From positions 1-45,209 of the forward strand of contig CAKZRD010000005.1 in assembly GCA_937143345.1 (NCBI GenBank): a stretch of 45,209 nt of DNA. The letters are read 5' to 3'. This stretch comes from an uncultured archaeon. GTDB taxonomy: Archaea > Nanobdellota > Nanobdellia > Pacearchaeales > GW2011-AR1. The notes under the pieces were generated by a model that was not told the DNA's origin, searched no databases, and saw nothing but the letters and a program-made list of their open reading frames with translations. The translations under genes were made by a program, and so were the position numbers. Shown here one piece after another: positions 15,698-24,977 of the stretch; the stretch's first letter is position 1; each line of letters starts with the position of its first letter.

Positions 15698-16875
15698 TTT
15701 TTTTATTAATAGGAGTTTTTCTTGGAGTTTTGACAGGTTTAACTCCTGGAATCCACACGAACCTTTTAGCAGTTTTTCTTATTTCCTTTTCTCCTTTTCT
15801 CTTAAATTATTTTCAACCTATCTCAATAGTCGTTTTAATCGTAAGCATGGGATTAACAAATACTTTTATCGATGCAATTCCATCAATTTATTTAGGTGCC
15901 CCTGACGAAGAAAACTCTCTTTCAGTTCTACCCGGTCATAAAATGCTAATGGAAGGAAAAGGCCACGAAGCTGTTTTTTCAACCCTTGTTGGTTCAATTA
16001 TCGCGATAATAATTTTTTTAATAATAACACCACTATTGATTTATGTCTTACCAAAAATTGAAAATTTCATAGAAAAAATGATGGCCTTTTTCTTAATTTG
16101 GGCTGCAATTTTTCTTTTAATAAAAGAAGAAGAAAGAAAAAAGTCCTTCATAATATTCGCTCTTTCTGGAGTCTTAGGAATTGCTTCAATGAACCTTTCT
16201 ATAAATCAACCGCTCTTGCCTTTATTGACTGGTCTCTTTGGAACATCTACTTTATTTTATTCAATCTCAAGGAATTCCTCTCCTCCAAAACAAATAATAG
16301 AAAAAAACAAAATAAATTTAAAAGAAATAAAAAAACCTTTTATTATAACAGCAATAATTTCGCCTATTTGTTCCTTTCTTCCTGGGATGGGAGCAAGTCA
16401 ATCTGCAATAATTGGCACAAGTTTTTTAAAGAAAATTTCTCAAAAAGAATTTTTAATTCTCGTCGGTAGTGTAAACACTCTTGTCTTATCTGTTTCTTTT
16501 TTAATTCTTTATTTAACAAATAAAAAACGGAGCGGTTTGGCAAACACAATTTCTCAATTAATGGTTTTGGGGCAAAAAGAAATTTTTTATATAATCTTAA
16601 CAATAATATTGACAACAGTAATTTGTATTTTTCTCACAATAAAAATTTCAAAATTCTTTGCAAAAAACATAACAAAAATAAACTACACGAAACTTTCGAT
16701 AATAATTTTAATTCTTCTTTTTGTAATTGTTTTTTTGATTAGTGGTTTTATGGGTCTCTTAGTTTTAATTTCTTCAACAATTCTAGGATTAACAACTAAT
16801 TTTCTTGGCGTGCGAAAAGGTCTTTTAATGGGTTGTCTAATGATCCCTACCATATTTTGGTATCTACCTTTTTAA
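15682..16875 (+). CDS. TctA/DUF112 family membrane permease
   Basis: 397 aa with about ten hydrophobic segments. The N-terminal motif 'GVLTGLTPGIHTNLLAVFL' and 'DAIPSIYLGAPDEENSLSVLPGHKMLMEGKG' are signatures of the TctA-like family (archaeal COG1784); a second 'SFLPGMGASQSAIIGTSFL' is the internal repeat of the G-x-x-P-G motif. In bacteria TctA takes up tricarboxylates with TctB and a binding protein, none of which is present here, so the substrate in this archaeon is unknown. Confidence 0.85.
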   Translation: MFELLIFLLIGVFLGVLTGLTPGIHTNLLAVFLISFSPFLLNYFQPISIVVLIVSMGLTNTFIDAIPSIYLGAPDEENSLSVLPGHKMLMEGKGHEAVFSTLVGSIIAIIIFLIITPLLIYVLPKIENFIEKMMAFFLIWAAIFLLIKEEERKKSFIIFALSGVLGIASMNLSINQPLLPLLTGLFGTSTLFYSISRNSSPPKQIIEKNKINLKEIKKPFIITAIISPICSFLPGMGASQSAIIGTSFLKKISQKEFLILVGSVNTLVLSVSFLILYLTNKKRSGLANTISQLMVLGQKEIFYIILTIILTTVICIFLTIKISKFFAKNITKINYTKLSIIILILLFVIVFLISGFMGLLVLISSTILGLTTNFLGVRKGLLMGCLMIPTIFWYLPF

Positions 16876-16893
16876 AAATTCAATAGAAATAAA

Positions 16894-19800
16894 TTAAAAC
16901 CAGCTTTTTAAATCGACTTGCTTATCTTCTTCTTTTCCAAAGATTTCTTCAATATATTTTTTAGCTAACCCTAAAGATTGTTTTAAATATGAAGGAATAT
17001 CATAATTTTTAGCCAAATTCATAGCAAACTCCAAATATTTTTTAATTGAACCTTCTGAGATAGTAAATATAATTTTTCCACCACACTTTAAACAAATACC
17101 ACCCAAAGGTGGTCTCCTGTATTTTTCATTGCAATTAACACACCTAAATTCTTGCTGAGAAAACTTTCTTAAATTTCCCCTTATGTCTCTAATAAAATGC
17201 CTGTCAATAATTAAACGTGCAACATCGGAAGCATCTACTGCCCTTATTTTTTTAACAACTTCCATTTGTTTTTCAACCTTCTCTTTCATGTTTGGTAAAA
17301 ATTTGTAAGACGAATTAAAAACACCTAAATGAATATTAGAAGTGTCGTGAGTGAAACCAATTTCTTCAAAAGAATTTTTTCCTTCCTTCAAAAAACTTTT
17401 AACATTGTCTATTTTAATTTCAGAAGAGTGTTTTTTTTGTTCAGCTAATTGATAAAGTTCAAGGGGATAACCCCAACATGTTTCAAAATCTAAAATTTGA
17501 TCATCTACCTCGCCCTCTCTTATTCTCGTATTTAAAACTAAAGGTGCGTCTTGTGTTCCCCCCCTATGTGAAGGTAAAAATTTTAAAGAAAAATTAATTA
17601 AAACATCCATTAAAAGCATTACAGTAGCCTCGTCTCCGTCACAATCCCTTCTCATAGCAGCATGCATAAAAGGACTAGCAATTAATCCTTGCATATTTGT
17701 AAAACCAATAATCCTCCCAAGAACACCTGCACAATTATGTGGTGCCATGCACACAACTAACTGCCCAATCAAATCTTCTTTTGATTTCAAATTATAAAAA
17801 GAAGGCAAGAGATAAACTTTTTCTAATAACTCGTCAATAAATTTAGAAATTTTAAAAAAAACATCATCTGCTTTTTCGTCCTTGGAATTTGGACAAGATG
17901 GCAATAAGACATCATGTGGCATTAAAGTAATAATTTGGTCTTCTCTTTCTAAAGGATTCCCAAAAGAGTCATATTTATAACCTAACTCTTTAAGTTTTTT
18001 TAAAGAAGTACCTATTTCAATAGGTTTAAAATGTGTCATCGGAATTTCTGTTGCATCATACCTTATTGTTCCGTCTTTATTTACACAAAGCCCATATTTT
18101 GCCCTTAAAAAACCTTTGACTAATCTTTCTATTTCGTGATTTTCACTTGATGTTCTTCTAACCCCTTTAATCAACTGGGGAATTTCCTCTGTCTTTAATC
18201 CTAAAATAGAAACTGAATTCTCAAAAATTTCTTTCATATTTACTTTTTTATTTCTAAAAAGAAAACAATTTTTATTTTCTATCTTCTTATTTACCAGACC
18301 TTCTTCTTCGCAATAAAATCTTCTTTCTGTTTTTTCCCCACATTTGTGACATATTTGATAGATAACCTCTTCTTCACATTTTTTACAAAAATAAATAGGG
18401 AATTCTGCTTTAACGAAACCTTTCTCATAAACCTCATTAACACTCCTGAATCTTCCACCTTCTTCACCTACTGGAAAAAGAACATTGGGACTACCGGTAA
18501 GCTTTCTCAGTTTTGCCTTTTCAGGTCTGCCCATTCTTGCGCCAATAAACTCGCCTGCTTTATCTTTTATTTTAAAAAAAGAAAAATCGTTAATAAAATC
18601 TAAAATTTCTTTATCAGAAGAAAAAAATTTTTCTAACATCTCTTTTGATTTTTCTTTAAAATTCTCTTTTGTAAAACCTAAATTTAATAAAAACGCATCG
18701 CTTTCTTTTATAATAACATTATCCAAAAAAACATCGTGTTCTACTCCTAAAATTTCTAAAGCTCTTTTTCCAAAAAAGAATCTCTCTCTAATTGAAGAAA
18801 AGAAAGGCAAAATAATTTTTTCATTGAAAAATGATTGAGAAAGCCATTCTAAAAGGTTAGAAAACATTTCTCTATTTATCTGTGTCCAGTAAAAAATGTA
18901 TTTTGGATGAAGAGGAATTTTATATTTTTCGGAAAAACTAATCGCTTCCTCTAAAGAAATTTTAAAAGGATTTATTTTTTCATTATAAAATTGTTTTAAT
19001 TCTAACTCCCACCATTCTTCAACATAGCCTGATTTTAATAATTCAGAATTTCTATTTATTACATCTCCTAACGAAAAAAGAATGTCTCCTAAATAAATAA
19101 TTTCTTCCACAGAATCATAAATTTTTTTAGCTTCCTCAATATCATTAATTTTTTTTACATTGCCATTTTTAATTTTAACAATAGGTCCTTCGATTAAATC
19201 ACAAGAAGTAACAACACAACCTTTAGTTGGTCTTTCTATCTTTAATTGAGTTCCATTAGAAATAAAAGAATTAGTCAAAAACATTGTTGCTGGATGAATT
19301 GAACAAGCAGAAAAACCAGAAATCCTGCTCCTACCATATCTAAATCTAAAAGCACCGCTCCTAGACGGGTGACCAAAAATTGGCCTGCCTGCAACAATGT
19401 CTTTTATATATGTAGGGATTACATCTTTTACACTTTTTTCTCTTTTTTTGTGTATTTTAACATATTCTTCTAAAAATTCCCAATCAGAAAGATTAAAACC
19501 TCTTTTTTTTAAAGATGAAACCATTCTTAATATTTTAGCTGCTTTTTGCGCAAGACCTTCTGCCAAAACTAAACAAACCCCTCCCCGAATCCTATTGGTT
19601 TCTATTCTTGAGAGATTCTTAAAATTCGAAACTTCTAAATCTTCTGTTGGATCTCCAGAAACTTGAATCGGAAGATTTTTAGCTAAAAATAAAATTTCTT
19701 CTTCCGTAGGTAAATATTGCAAATTTGTAATCCTCTCGTGATAATCACTAATTTCAATAAAAATTCTTTTTATTTCTTCTTCTGTAGGGTCATATTTTTC

Positions 19801-20328
19801 GTAACCAAAAATTTCTCTTAAATAATCAATAATTATTAAAGAAAAAGCTGCACCGGTTCCTCCGGCACTTCTTATCGGCCCAGAAAAATAAGGAACAAAA
19901 TATTCTTTGCTGTCTTTTCTTTTTCCAATCTTTATTCCTATAAAACCCTCTATAGGTGAAGAAACAACACCTAGCGTGATATAAGAAAAACCAACCCTAA
20001 TACCTGCATCAATTCCCTCTAACAAACTTTTAAATTTACAAAATTTTTCTTTTGCAATCTCTTCAGCTATTTTTAAAGAAATAGCAGGATCAAGTTTTCC
20101 ATATTCTTTTTCTAATTCGAGAATTCTTTTGGGCAAAGAAGGATTTTTAAGTTGGGGATAAATTGTCGAAATTAATCCAACAGATTTTTCAGCTAAATTA
20201 GATGCTATTTGAATCTCAACTTCATTTGAAGGATCTAAAAATTTTTTTCTAGCTTCTTGTGCTAAAGAATACTCTTTTTTCATTCTTTTATTTAATTCTT
20301 CAAAATAACTTTCTGAACTATTTTTCAT
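16894..20328 (-). CDS. polC: DNA polymerase D large (catalytic) subunit DP2
   Basis: Catalytic subunit of the archaeal replicative polymerase PolD, a two-barrel polymerase unrelated to PolB. 1144 aa, without intein. The active-site region 'HAAMRRDCDGDEATVML' (about residue 895) carries the catalytic Asp residues, preceded by 'MAPHNCAGVLGRIIGFTN'. Zinc-binding motifs are 'CKKCEEEVIYQICHKCG' and 'CVNCNEKYRRPPLGGICLKCG'. The C-terminus 'QVDLKSWF' matches a PCNA-interacting box. It overlaps DP1 by a few bases and follows cdc6-DP1, the arrangement known near Pyrococcus oriC. Confidence 0.97.
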   Translation of the reverse strand: MKNSSESYFEELNKRMKKEYSLAQEARKKFLDPSNEVEIQIASNLAEKSVGLISTIYPQLKNPSLPKRILELEKEYGKLDPAISLKIAEEIAKEKFCKFKSLLEGIDAGIRVGFSYITLGVVSSPIEGFIGIKIGKRKDSKEYFVPYFSGPIRSAGGTGAAFSLIIIDYLREIFGYEKYDPTEEEIKRIFIEISDYHERITNLQYLPTEEEILFLAKNLPIQVSGDPTEDLEVSNFKNLSRIETNRIRGGVCLVLAEGLAQKAAKILRMVSSLKKRGFNLSDWEFLEEYVKIHKKREKSVKDVIPTYIKDIVAGRPIFGHPSRSGAFRFRYGRSRISGFSACSIHPATMFLTNSFISNGTQLKIERPTKGCVVTSCDLIEGPIVKIKNGNVKKINDIEEAKKIYDSVEEIIYLGDILFSLGDVINRNSELLKSGYVEEWWELELKQFYNEKINPFKISLEEAISFSEKYKIPLHPKYIFYWTQINREMFSNLLEWLSQSFFNEKIILPFFSSIRERFFFGKRALEILGVEHDVFLDNVIIKESDAFLLNLGFTKENFKEKSKEMLEKFFSSDKEILDFINDFSFFKIKDKAGEFIGARMGRPEKAKLRKLTGSPNVLFPVGEEGGRFRSVNEVYEKGFVKAEFPIYFCKKCEEEVIYQICHKCGEKTERRFYCEEEGLVNKKIENKNCFLFRNKKVNMKEIFENSVSILGLKTEEIPQLIKGVRRTSSENHEIERLVKGFLRAKYGLCVNKDGTIRYDATEIPMTHFKPIEIGTSLKKLKELGYKYDSFGNPLEREDQIITLMPHDVLLPSCPNSKDEKADDVFFKISKFIDELLEKVYLLPSFYNLKSKEDLIGQLVVCMAPHNCAGVLGRIIGFTNMQGLIASPFMHAAMRRDCDGDEATVMLLMDVLINFSLKFLPSHRGGTQDAPLVLNTRIREGEVDDQILDFETCWGYPLELYQLAEQKKHSSEIKIDNVKSFLKEGKNSFEEIGFTHDTSNIHLGVFNSSYKFLPNMKEKVEKQMEVVKKIRAVDASDVARLIIDRHFIRDIRGNLRKFSQQEFRCVNCNEKYRRPPLGGICLKCGGKIIFTISEGSIKKYLEFAMNLAKNYDIPSYLKQSLGLAKKYIEEIFGKEEDKQVDLKSWF

Positions 20329-21823
20329 CTGAAAAATCTAAAATTTTAATTTCGCGAGTTTTTAAATTAAAAATAGGGACTTTGCAAGGGTCTGGTTCAT
20401 GCCCAACTTTTTCTTCAAAAGGTGTTTTTGATTGCCAACAAGAAGAACAAATTATTAAAATATTATTATAATAAGAAACTTCTGGCCTATGCTGATCACC
20501 TGTAAAAACTATATCAGGTATTTCTTCGATTAAATGATAATCTTTATTTGAAAAAGGGATATAATCATAACTTCCGTGTGCAGGACAAAGAAGCCTTCTT
20601 CTTAACATTTCTTTAACAACTCTTGCAGGAGATTTATGACCAAAATTAATTTTTATTTCTTCAATAAAGTCAATAATTCCATGCATTCCAGCACCATGAT
20701 AAATTAAAATCTTAAATTTCCCTCCTATTTCTACTATCGAAGGGTTAGAAACAAAAAAAACGTTATTTTGTTCATAAAGTTTTTCGGCCCATTCTTTAGA
20801 AATTTGTGGCTGTGGTTCACCAACCCAAACTGCATCGTGTTGCCCTGGAGAAATAATAATTTTAATATCTTTTCTTATCTCGGAAATAAGATCTGCTAAA
20901 AAATCATATTGTTTGTACATATCCTTTATCAAAAGAAATCTTTCTTGATCAGGATAAACTCCTATTCCATCTACGCAATCACCATTGATAAATAAATATT
21001 TAATTTTTAAAGCAATATTATCTTTAGAGTTTAACCATTCTAAAAATCTTCTAAAATTTTTCTCTAAGAACATTGTAGAACCAACATGTAAATCAGAAAT
21101 AAAAGCGATTGATTCATCTTCACTTAGTTTTTTTCTTTCATTTAAAAAAGAATCTGGAAAGAAAATATCATTAGCGAAAAGAATTTCTCCGTTGGAAACT
21201 ACTGAAAAAGCTACAATATCATCTAAAATTATTTTTTTCGCTTTTTCAAAAAGTTCTAAATTAGAAGAATTGACAACAACTCTCGCATTTCCAGTCGGAT
21301 CTTCGACATAAAATATCAGATTGTCATTTTTTGTAATTTTTTTATCAAAAATAGAAACAATAATAATCGAACTTGATCTTTCATTCTTTATTCTTTTCAA
21401 AGGTTTGTAATTTCCCAAATTTTTTTTTATTAAAATTTCTTTAAGAAAATTGTATCTATAATTAAACATATTGACAAAATCTGAAACTTCTATTTTTTTA
21501 GGTGATAAATTGAAAGAAGAAATTATTTTAACATTATCTTCAAATTTTTTTTCTTCTTTTTTTTCAGAAGAATCTTCTTTAAAACCTAAAGAAAAGAAAA
21601 AATTTTTAACAAGTTCTTTTTCACTATCTTTAAAATCTAAAATAATTTCATTAAATAAAGTTAAAAAAATTTTTTTTGAAATAAATCCTTTTTTTCCTGT
21701 TTTAATAAAGGAGATAATAATTTTATTTAATAAGACATCGTTTAATTTTTTAAAATGCTCAACTAATTCTTTATCAAAGAGAATACCATTTCTAACACAA
21801 GTTTTATTAATATTTCCATCCAT
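20318..21823 (-). CDS. polD1: DNA polymerase D small (exonuclease) subunit DP1
   Basis: 3'-5' proofreading subunit of PolD. The start is set at ATG (MDGNINK); the track's start is a TTG two codons earlier. The N-terminal helical region precedes a Lys/Glu-rich linker (about 110-125), an OB fold ('VEDPTGNARVVVNSSN') and a calcineurin-like phosphoesterase domain with metal ligands 'FISDLHVGS' (about 243), 'FINGDCVDG', 'SPGQHDAVW', 'IYHGAGMHG', 'CPAHGSYDYIPFS' and 'FTGDQHRPEVS'. All ligands appear intact, so exonuclease activity is expected. It lies 10 bases behind cdc6. Confidence 0.96.
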   Translation of the reverse strand: MDGNINKTCVRNGILFDKELVEHFKKLNDVLLNKIIISFIKTGKKGFISKKIFLTLFNEIILDFKDSEKELVKNFFFSLGFKEDSSEKKEEKKFEDNVKIISSFNLSPKKIEVSDFVNMFNYRYNFLKEILIKKNLGNYKPLKRIKNERSSSIIIVSIFDKKITKNDNLIFYVEDPTGNARVVVNSSNLELFEKAKKIILDDIVAFSVVSNGEILFANDIFFPDSFLNERKKLSEDESIAFISDLHVGSTMFLEKNFRRFLEWLNSKDNIALKIKYLFINGDCVDGIGVYPDQERFLLIKDMYKQYDFLADLISEIRKDIKIIISPGQHDAVWVGEPQPQISKEWAEKLYEQNNVFFVSNPSIVEIGGKFKILIYHGAGMHGIIDFIEEIKINFGHKSPARVVKEMLRRRLLCPAHGSYDYIPFSNKDYHLIEEIPDIVFTGDQHRPEVSYYNNILIICSSCWQSKTPFEEKVGHEPDPCKVPIFNLKTREIKILDFSDEK

Positions 21824-21833
21824 AATCAAAATA

Positions 21834-23048
21834 TCAAAGTGATAATTGTGTTCTTAAAATTTCTTCTATTTTATCTATTATATTTTTTGGGATTGAAAGT
21901 TTAATCTCTCTTGTCCTTCCGTGCCTCCCTTTCGAAATAACTACTGCGTTGATTAGACCAAACATATCAAAATCTGCGATGATATCTGAAACTCTCCTTT
22001 GTGTTAAAACTTCTAATTTTAGTTTTTTACATAAATTCTGATAAGTATTATATACATCACCTGTAAAAAAAACTTTTGATTTTTCATTTTCTTTTTGTTT
22101 AGTTAAAAGCACTATAGAATAAAGAACTAACTGACACTGGATTGGTTGTGTTTCTACTAAATCTAAAATCTTATCTCTTTCTATTTTTTCATTTGCCATA
22201 TCTAAATGTTCTAAATTTATTAATTTTTTACCTTCTCTTTCAGCTAGCTCACCGGCAATTCTTAACAAGTCTAAAGCCCTTCTCGCATCACCATGTTCTC
22301 TAGCGGCAAGTGCTGCACATTTAGAAATAACTGCTTCGTCTACAACATTTTCTTTGAAAGCTAAATGACATCTTTCTTTTAGAATGTCTTGTAATTGCAA
22401 TGCATTATAAGGAGGAAAAAGAATTTCTTCTTCGCCTAAAGAACTTCTTACTCTCGGATCAATATTATCTAAAAAAGTAACATCATTTGAAATCCCTATA
22501 ATAGAAATTTGTGATTTGCTTAATTCAGAATTTAATCTTAATAAACTATAAAGAAAACTATCTGAAATTTTTTTAACTATCTGGTCTACTTCATCTAAAA
22601 TCAGAATTATTAATTGTTTTTTTGAATCAATCAATTCTATAAATTTATTATATACTTGTTGAGTAGGAAGACCTGTAGCAGGAATACTTCCTCCTAATTG
22701 CTCTATTAAAGAAGCTAAAATTCTATATTCTGTATCAGATACTTTTTTAAGTTTACAATTTAAATATTCTATTAATAAATTAACATTTATTTCCTTAGCT
22801 TTTTTTAATAACTCTTCTTTGACATAAAGAACAGACAAAGTTTTACCTGTCCCTGTTTTACCATATAAAAAAAGATTACTTGTTTTTTCGCCTCTCAAAC
22901 TTGGAGCAAGAATAGAAGCTATAATCTCGATTTGTTTTTCTCTGTGTAATATCGAAGAAGGAGTATAGCTAGCTTGAAGAACATTTTTATTTCTAAAAAG
23001 AGAGTTTGTTAAAACTGAATTAAAAATGTTTGATAATTCTATTACCAT
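21834..23048 (-). CDS. cdc6: Orc1/Cdc6 replication initiator
   Basis: AAA+ origin-binding initiator, 404 aa. Walker A is 'LFLYGKTGTGKTLSVLYV' (about 62-72) and Walker B 'LIILILDEVDQI' (about 152). The sensor and ORB-contacting region 'ISNDVTFLDNIDPRVRSSLGEEEILFPPYN' and the sensor II part 'AAREHGDARRALDLLRIAGELA' are clear. A C-terminal winged helix (about 300-404, 'RRVSDIIADFDMFGLINAVVISKGRHGRTREIKLS') binds DNA. It is first in the cdc6-DP1-DP2 operon. The 352-base AT-rich gap upstream is the obvious place for an origin. Confidence 0.96.
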   Translation of the reverse strand: MVIELSNIFNSVLTNSLFRNKNVLQASYTPSSILHREKQIEIIASILAPSLRGEKTSNLFLYGKTGTGKTLSVLYVKEELLKKAKEINVNLLIEYLNCKLKKVSDTEYRILASLIEQLGGSIPATGLPTQQVYNKFIELIDSKKQLIILILDEVDQIVKKISDSFLYSLLRLNSELSKSQISIIGISNDVTFLDNIDPRVRSSLGEEEILFPPYNALQLQDILKERCHLAFKENVVDEAVISKCAALAAREHGDARRALDLLRIAGELAEREGKKLINLEHLDMANEKIERDKILDLVETQPIQCQLVLYSIVLLTKQKENEKSKVFFTGDVYNTYQNLCKKLKLEVLTQRRVSDIIADFDMFGLINAVVISKGRHGRTREIKLSIPKNIIDKIEEILRTQLSL

Positions 23049-23400
23049 AAATTAAAATAAAAAAAAGACTATAAAAATATTTATTTACTCGAAATAGTAG
23101 TAAATCAAAAGATTTTTCTCTTAAAGATTAAACGAACTATATAAATTACCACCTACTCCTTCTTTTCTCTTGGAAAACTAAATAAACTTTTTAAATAAGT
23201 TTTTTTTATTCGGATTTTTTATTTAATTTTTAAATTTTTTTATAATAAATAATATATAATTTATTACAATTTTTTTTCTTTTTCTAAAAAAAATAAATTT
23301 CCATTAGAAATGTAACTCTGAGTGTTATTTATTTAATTAATCTTTTTTATTCTATTTTATTATAAAAAGATTTAAAAACTTATTTTTTCTTTCTAAAAAG
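23049..23400. other. Candidate replication origin (AT-rich gap upstream of cdc6)
   Basis: A 352-base gene-free stretch between divergent cdc6 and the PRC-barrel gene, with long A/T tracts (for example 23215-23290). Two weak ORB-like strings are visible: TTCCATTAGAAAT (23299-23311), which matches 10 of 13 bases of the core TTCCAGTGGAAAC as I remember it, and CTTGGAAAACTAAA (about 23169-23182), one inserted A away from the TGGAAACNAAA part. The location next to cdc6 follows the pattern of many archaeal origins. The motifs alone are not decisive. Confidence 0.45.
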
Positions 23401-23655
23401 ATGGAAAAAAGACCTTACAGATCTTTATTAGGAAAGATGGTTGTTACAAAAGAAGGAAAAAGGTTAGGTTTTATTAAAGATATAACTTTTGAAACAAAAA
23501 CAGGTGAGCTTATTAATATAATCTTGAAAGATCTAACTTCTTATGCTTTAAGTATTGCAATTGAGAAGACTAAAGAAAAAGAAGCTTTAATTCCATATCA
23601 TTCAGTTATTGCTATAGGAGATTTCGTTGTTATTAGCGAAGAAGATTTATTTTAA
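23401..23655 (+). CDS. PRC-barrel domain protein
   Basis: 84 aa, a single PRC-barrel: 'SLLGKMVVTKEGKRLGFIKDITFETKTGELINIIL' then 'ALIPYHSVIAIGDFVVISEEDLF'. Small PRC-barrel proteins in archaea include RimM-like RNA-binding forms and the CdpB cell-division proteins described in haloarchaea. This one is close to a CdpB-size protein, and its position divergent from cdc6 would suit a cell-cycle role, but that is inference. No extra domain is present. It has its own promoter-like A/T stretch upstream. Confidence 0.75.
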   Translation: MEKRPYRSLLGKMVVTKEGKRLGFIKDITFETKTGELINIILKDLTSYALSIAIEKTKEKEALIPYHSVIAIGDFVVISEEDLF

Positions 23656-23695
23656 TCTTTATTAAATAATAACAAATATAATTTTTTAACAGAAA

Positions 23696-23707
23696 TGTTT
23701 ATAAACA
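23696..23707 (+). promoter_or_regulatory. Palindromic TATA box
   Basis: TGTTTATAAACA is a perfect 12-bp palindrome centred about 25 bases before the ATG at 23727. It probably serves as the TATA box of a leaderless mRNA. The core GTTTATAAAC recurs in the regulator gene at 28970. Confidence 0.45.
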
Positions 23708-23726
23708 ATATTTTTTTCTTTTTCTT

Positions 23727-24146
23727 ATGGTTTTAAATATATCTATATTAGGATTTAATTTAACAAAAATTTCAGGTTGGAAAAATCCTGAATTTAAAGG
23801 AAAAATAGAAATTAGTACTTCAATAAATATTTCTTCTATTGATAAGAAAGAATTTCCTTTATTAAATGACGAAGTTTTAAAAGTTGTTTTTTCTTTTAAG
23901 ATAATTTATAAAGAATTAGGAGAAATTTCTTTAGAAGGTGAGTTATTATTAAGAACAGATAAAAAAATATTTAAAGATGTTTTAAAAGAATGGAAAGAAA
24001 AGAAAGTAAATACTGAATTTCAGACACTTGTTTTAAATTTAATAATACAAAGATGTTCGATAAGAGCAATAGAACTTGAAGAAGAGTTAAATCTTCCTAT
24101 CCATATAAACCTTCCAACACTAAAATTAGAAAAAAAAGAAAATTAG
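23727..24146 (+). CDS. Conserved hypothetical protein, possible SecB-like fold
   Basis: 139 aa, no signal or membrane helix. It consists of beta strands ('LNISILGFNLTKISGW', 'GKIEISTSINISSI', 'VLKVVFSFKIIYKELGEISLEGELLLRT') followed by helices ('KIFKDVLKEWKEKKVNTEFQTLVLNLIIQRCSIRAIELEEELNLP') and a conserved-looking tail 'IHINLPTLKLEK'. A four-strand sheet with two helices and a 'LNLP...HINLP' ending recalls SecB-like chaperones, which do occur in some archaea, but I cannot confirm this. Its neighbours give no functional hint. Confidence 0.55.
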   Translation: MVLNISILGFNLTKISGWKNPEFKGKIEISTSINISSIDKKEFPLLNDEVLKVVFSFKIIYKELGEISLEGELLLRTDKKIFKDVLKEWKEKKVNTEFQTLVLNLIIQRCSIRAIELEEELNLPIHINLPTLKLEKKEN

Positions 24147-24181
24147 TTAATTTTTTAATTCTTTTTTCTTTATTATTTTAA

Positions 24182-24262
24182 GCTCCCATCGCATAATGGT
24201 AGTGCAGCGGTCTCGAAAACCGCGCCCTTACGGGCTTCCAGGTTCGATTCCTGGTGGGAGCG
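24182..24262 (+). tRNA. tRNA-Ser (CGA anticodon)
   Basis: Acceptor GCTCCCA pairs perfectly with TGGGAGC and the discriminator is G. The anticodon stem-loop is GCGGT-CTCGAAA-ACCGC with anticodon CGA. The long variable arm (CCC-TTAC-GGG) is typical of tRNA-Ser, and the T arm is CCAGG-TTCGATT-CCTGG. CCA is not encoded and there is no intron. A T6 run follows. The 3' half overlaps, antisense, the end of the metallophosphoesterase gene. Confidence 0.96.
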
Positions 24263-24977
24263 TTTTTTCCAACTTTTTAAGTTTCCCAAAATCATAGATA
24301 TTAAATTCTTCATCAGTAACATAAACTCTAAAATTTTTTACTAATTCATACTCTATTTCTTTATTTTTTCTAATATCGCTTCCTTCAATAAAGGGAAAAA
24401 AACTTGGTAAAAAGAAAAATTCTTTTCCTCGATATTTTCCGATTAAAAAACATTTAAATTTTTCAGTTTTAATATTTTCTTTGATCTCAATAGCAGGATG
24501 AAAATGTCCTAAAAAGATTCTTTTTGATTTTTTTATTTCTTTCTCATAAATTTTTAAAAAATCTTTTTCTCCGTGAATAAATAAATTCTCATTAAAAATA
24601 AAAAAGTTTGATAACTTTATTTGATTATTTAAATTTTTTTTAGTTAAAAACAAATCATGATTTCCTTTAACAGCGAAAATTTTAACTTTTTTTAGTTTAT
24701 TTCTTATCAAACTAATAAATTCATTTAATTCCTCGATCTCTTTTTTTTTATAAATAAAAGAATGCGTTATATCACCAAGAAACACAATTTTTTCCATTCT
24801 TTTTTCTTTTTCTATAATCTTTTCCATTAACTTAAAATTTTCTTTTTTTTGGCCAATATAAATTCCTCCAAAATTTCTCCTTATTTCTTCTTCAAAACCA
24901 CAATGAATATCTCCAACAACTAAAATTTTTTCTTTCTCTAAATAAATACAAGGTCCAATTATATTAAAGTTTTTCAT
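24228..24977 (-). CDS. Calcineurin-like metallophosphoesterase paired with Lhr (PdeM-like)
   Basis: 249 aa. Metal-binding motifs: 'VVGDIHCGFEEE' (about 20), 'FLGDITHSF' (about 69), 'VKGNHDLFL' (about 105), 'FIHGEKDF', 'FLGHFHPAIEIK' (about 157). This is the COG1407 (ICC-like) family; in bacteria a relative (PdeM) sits beside Lhr and a DNA ligase in a DNA-repair cluster. Here it overlaps the Lhr gene by 14 bases. The last residues (LPPGIEPGSP) are read from the complement of tRNA-Ser, so the natural C-terminus has run into the tRNA gene. The DNA-repair role is inferred from the pairing. Confidence 0.85.
   Translation of the reverse strand: MKNFNIIGPCIYLEKEKILVVGDIHCGFEEEIRRNFGGIYIGQKKENFKLMEKIIEKEKRMEKIVFLGDITHSFIYKKKEIEELNEFISLIRNKLKKVKIFAVKGNHDLFLTKKNLNNQIKLSNFFIFNENLFIHGEKDFLKIYEKEIKKSKRIFLGHFHPAIEIKENIKTEKFKCFLIGKYRGKEFFFLPSFFPFIEGSDIRKNKEIEYELVKNFRVYVTDEEFNIYDFGKLKKLEKTLPPGIEPGSP

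Noticed and set aside
9778-20328. Inteins in PolB or DP2
   Set aside because: Both proteins have normal length and uninterrupted catalytic motifs.
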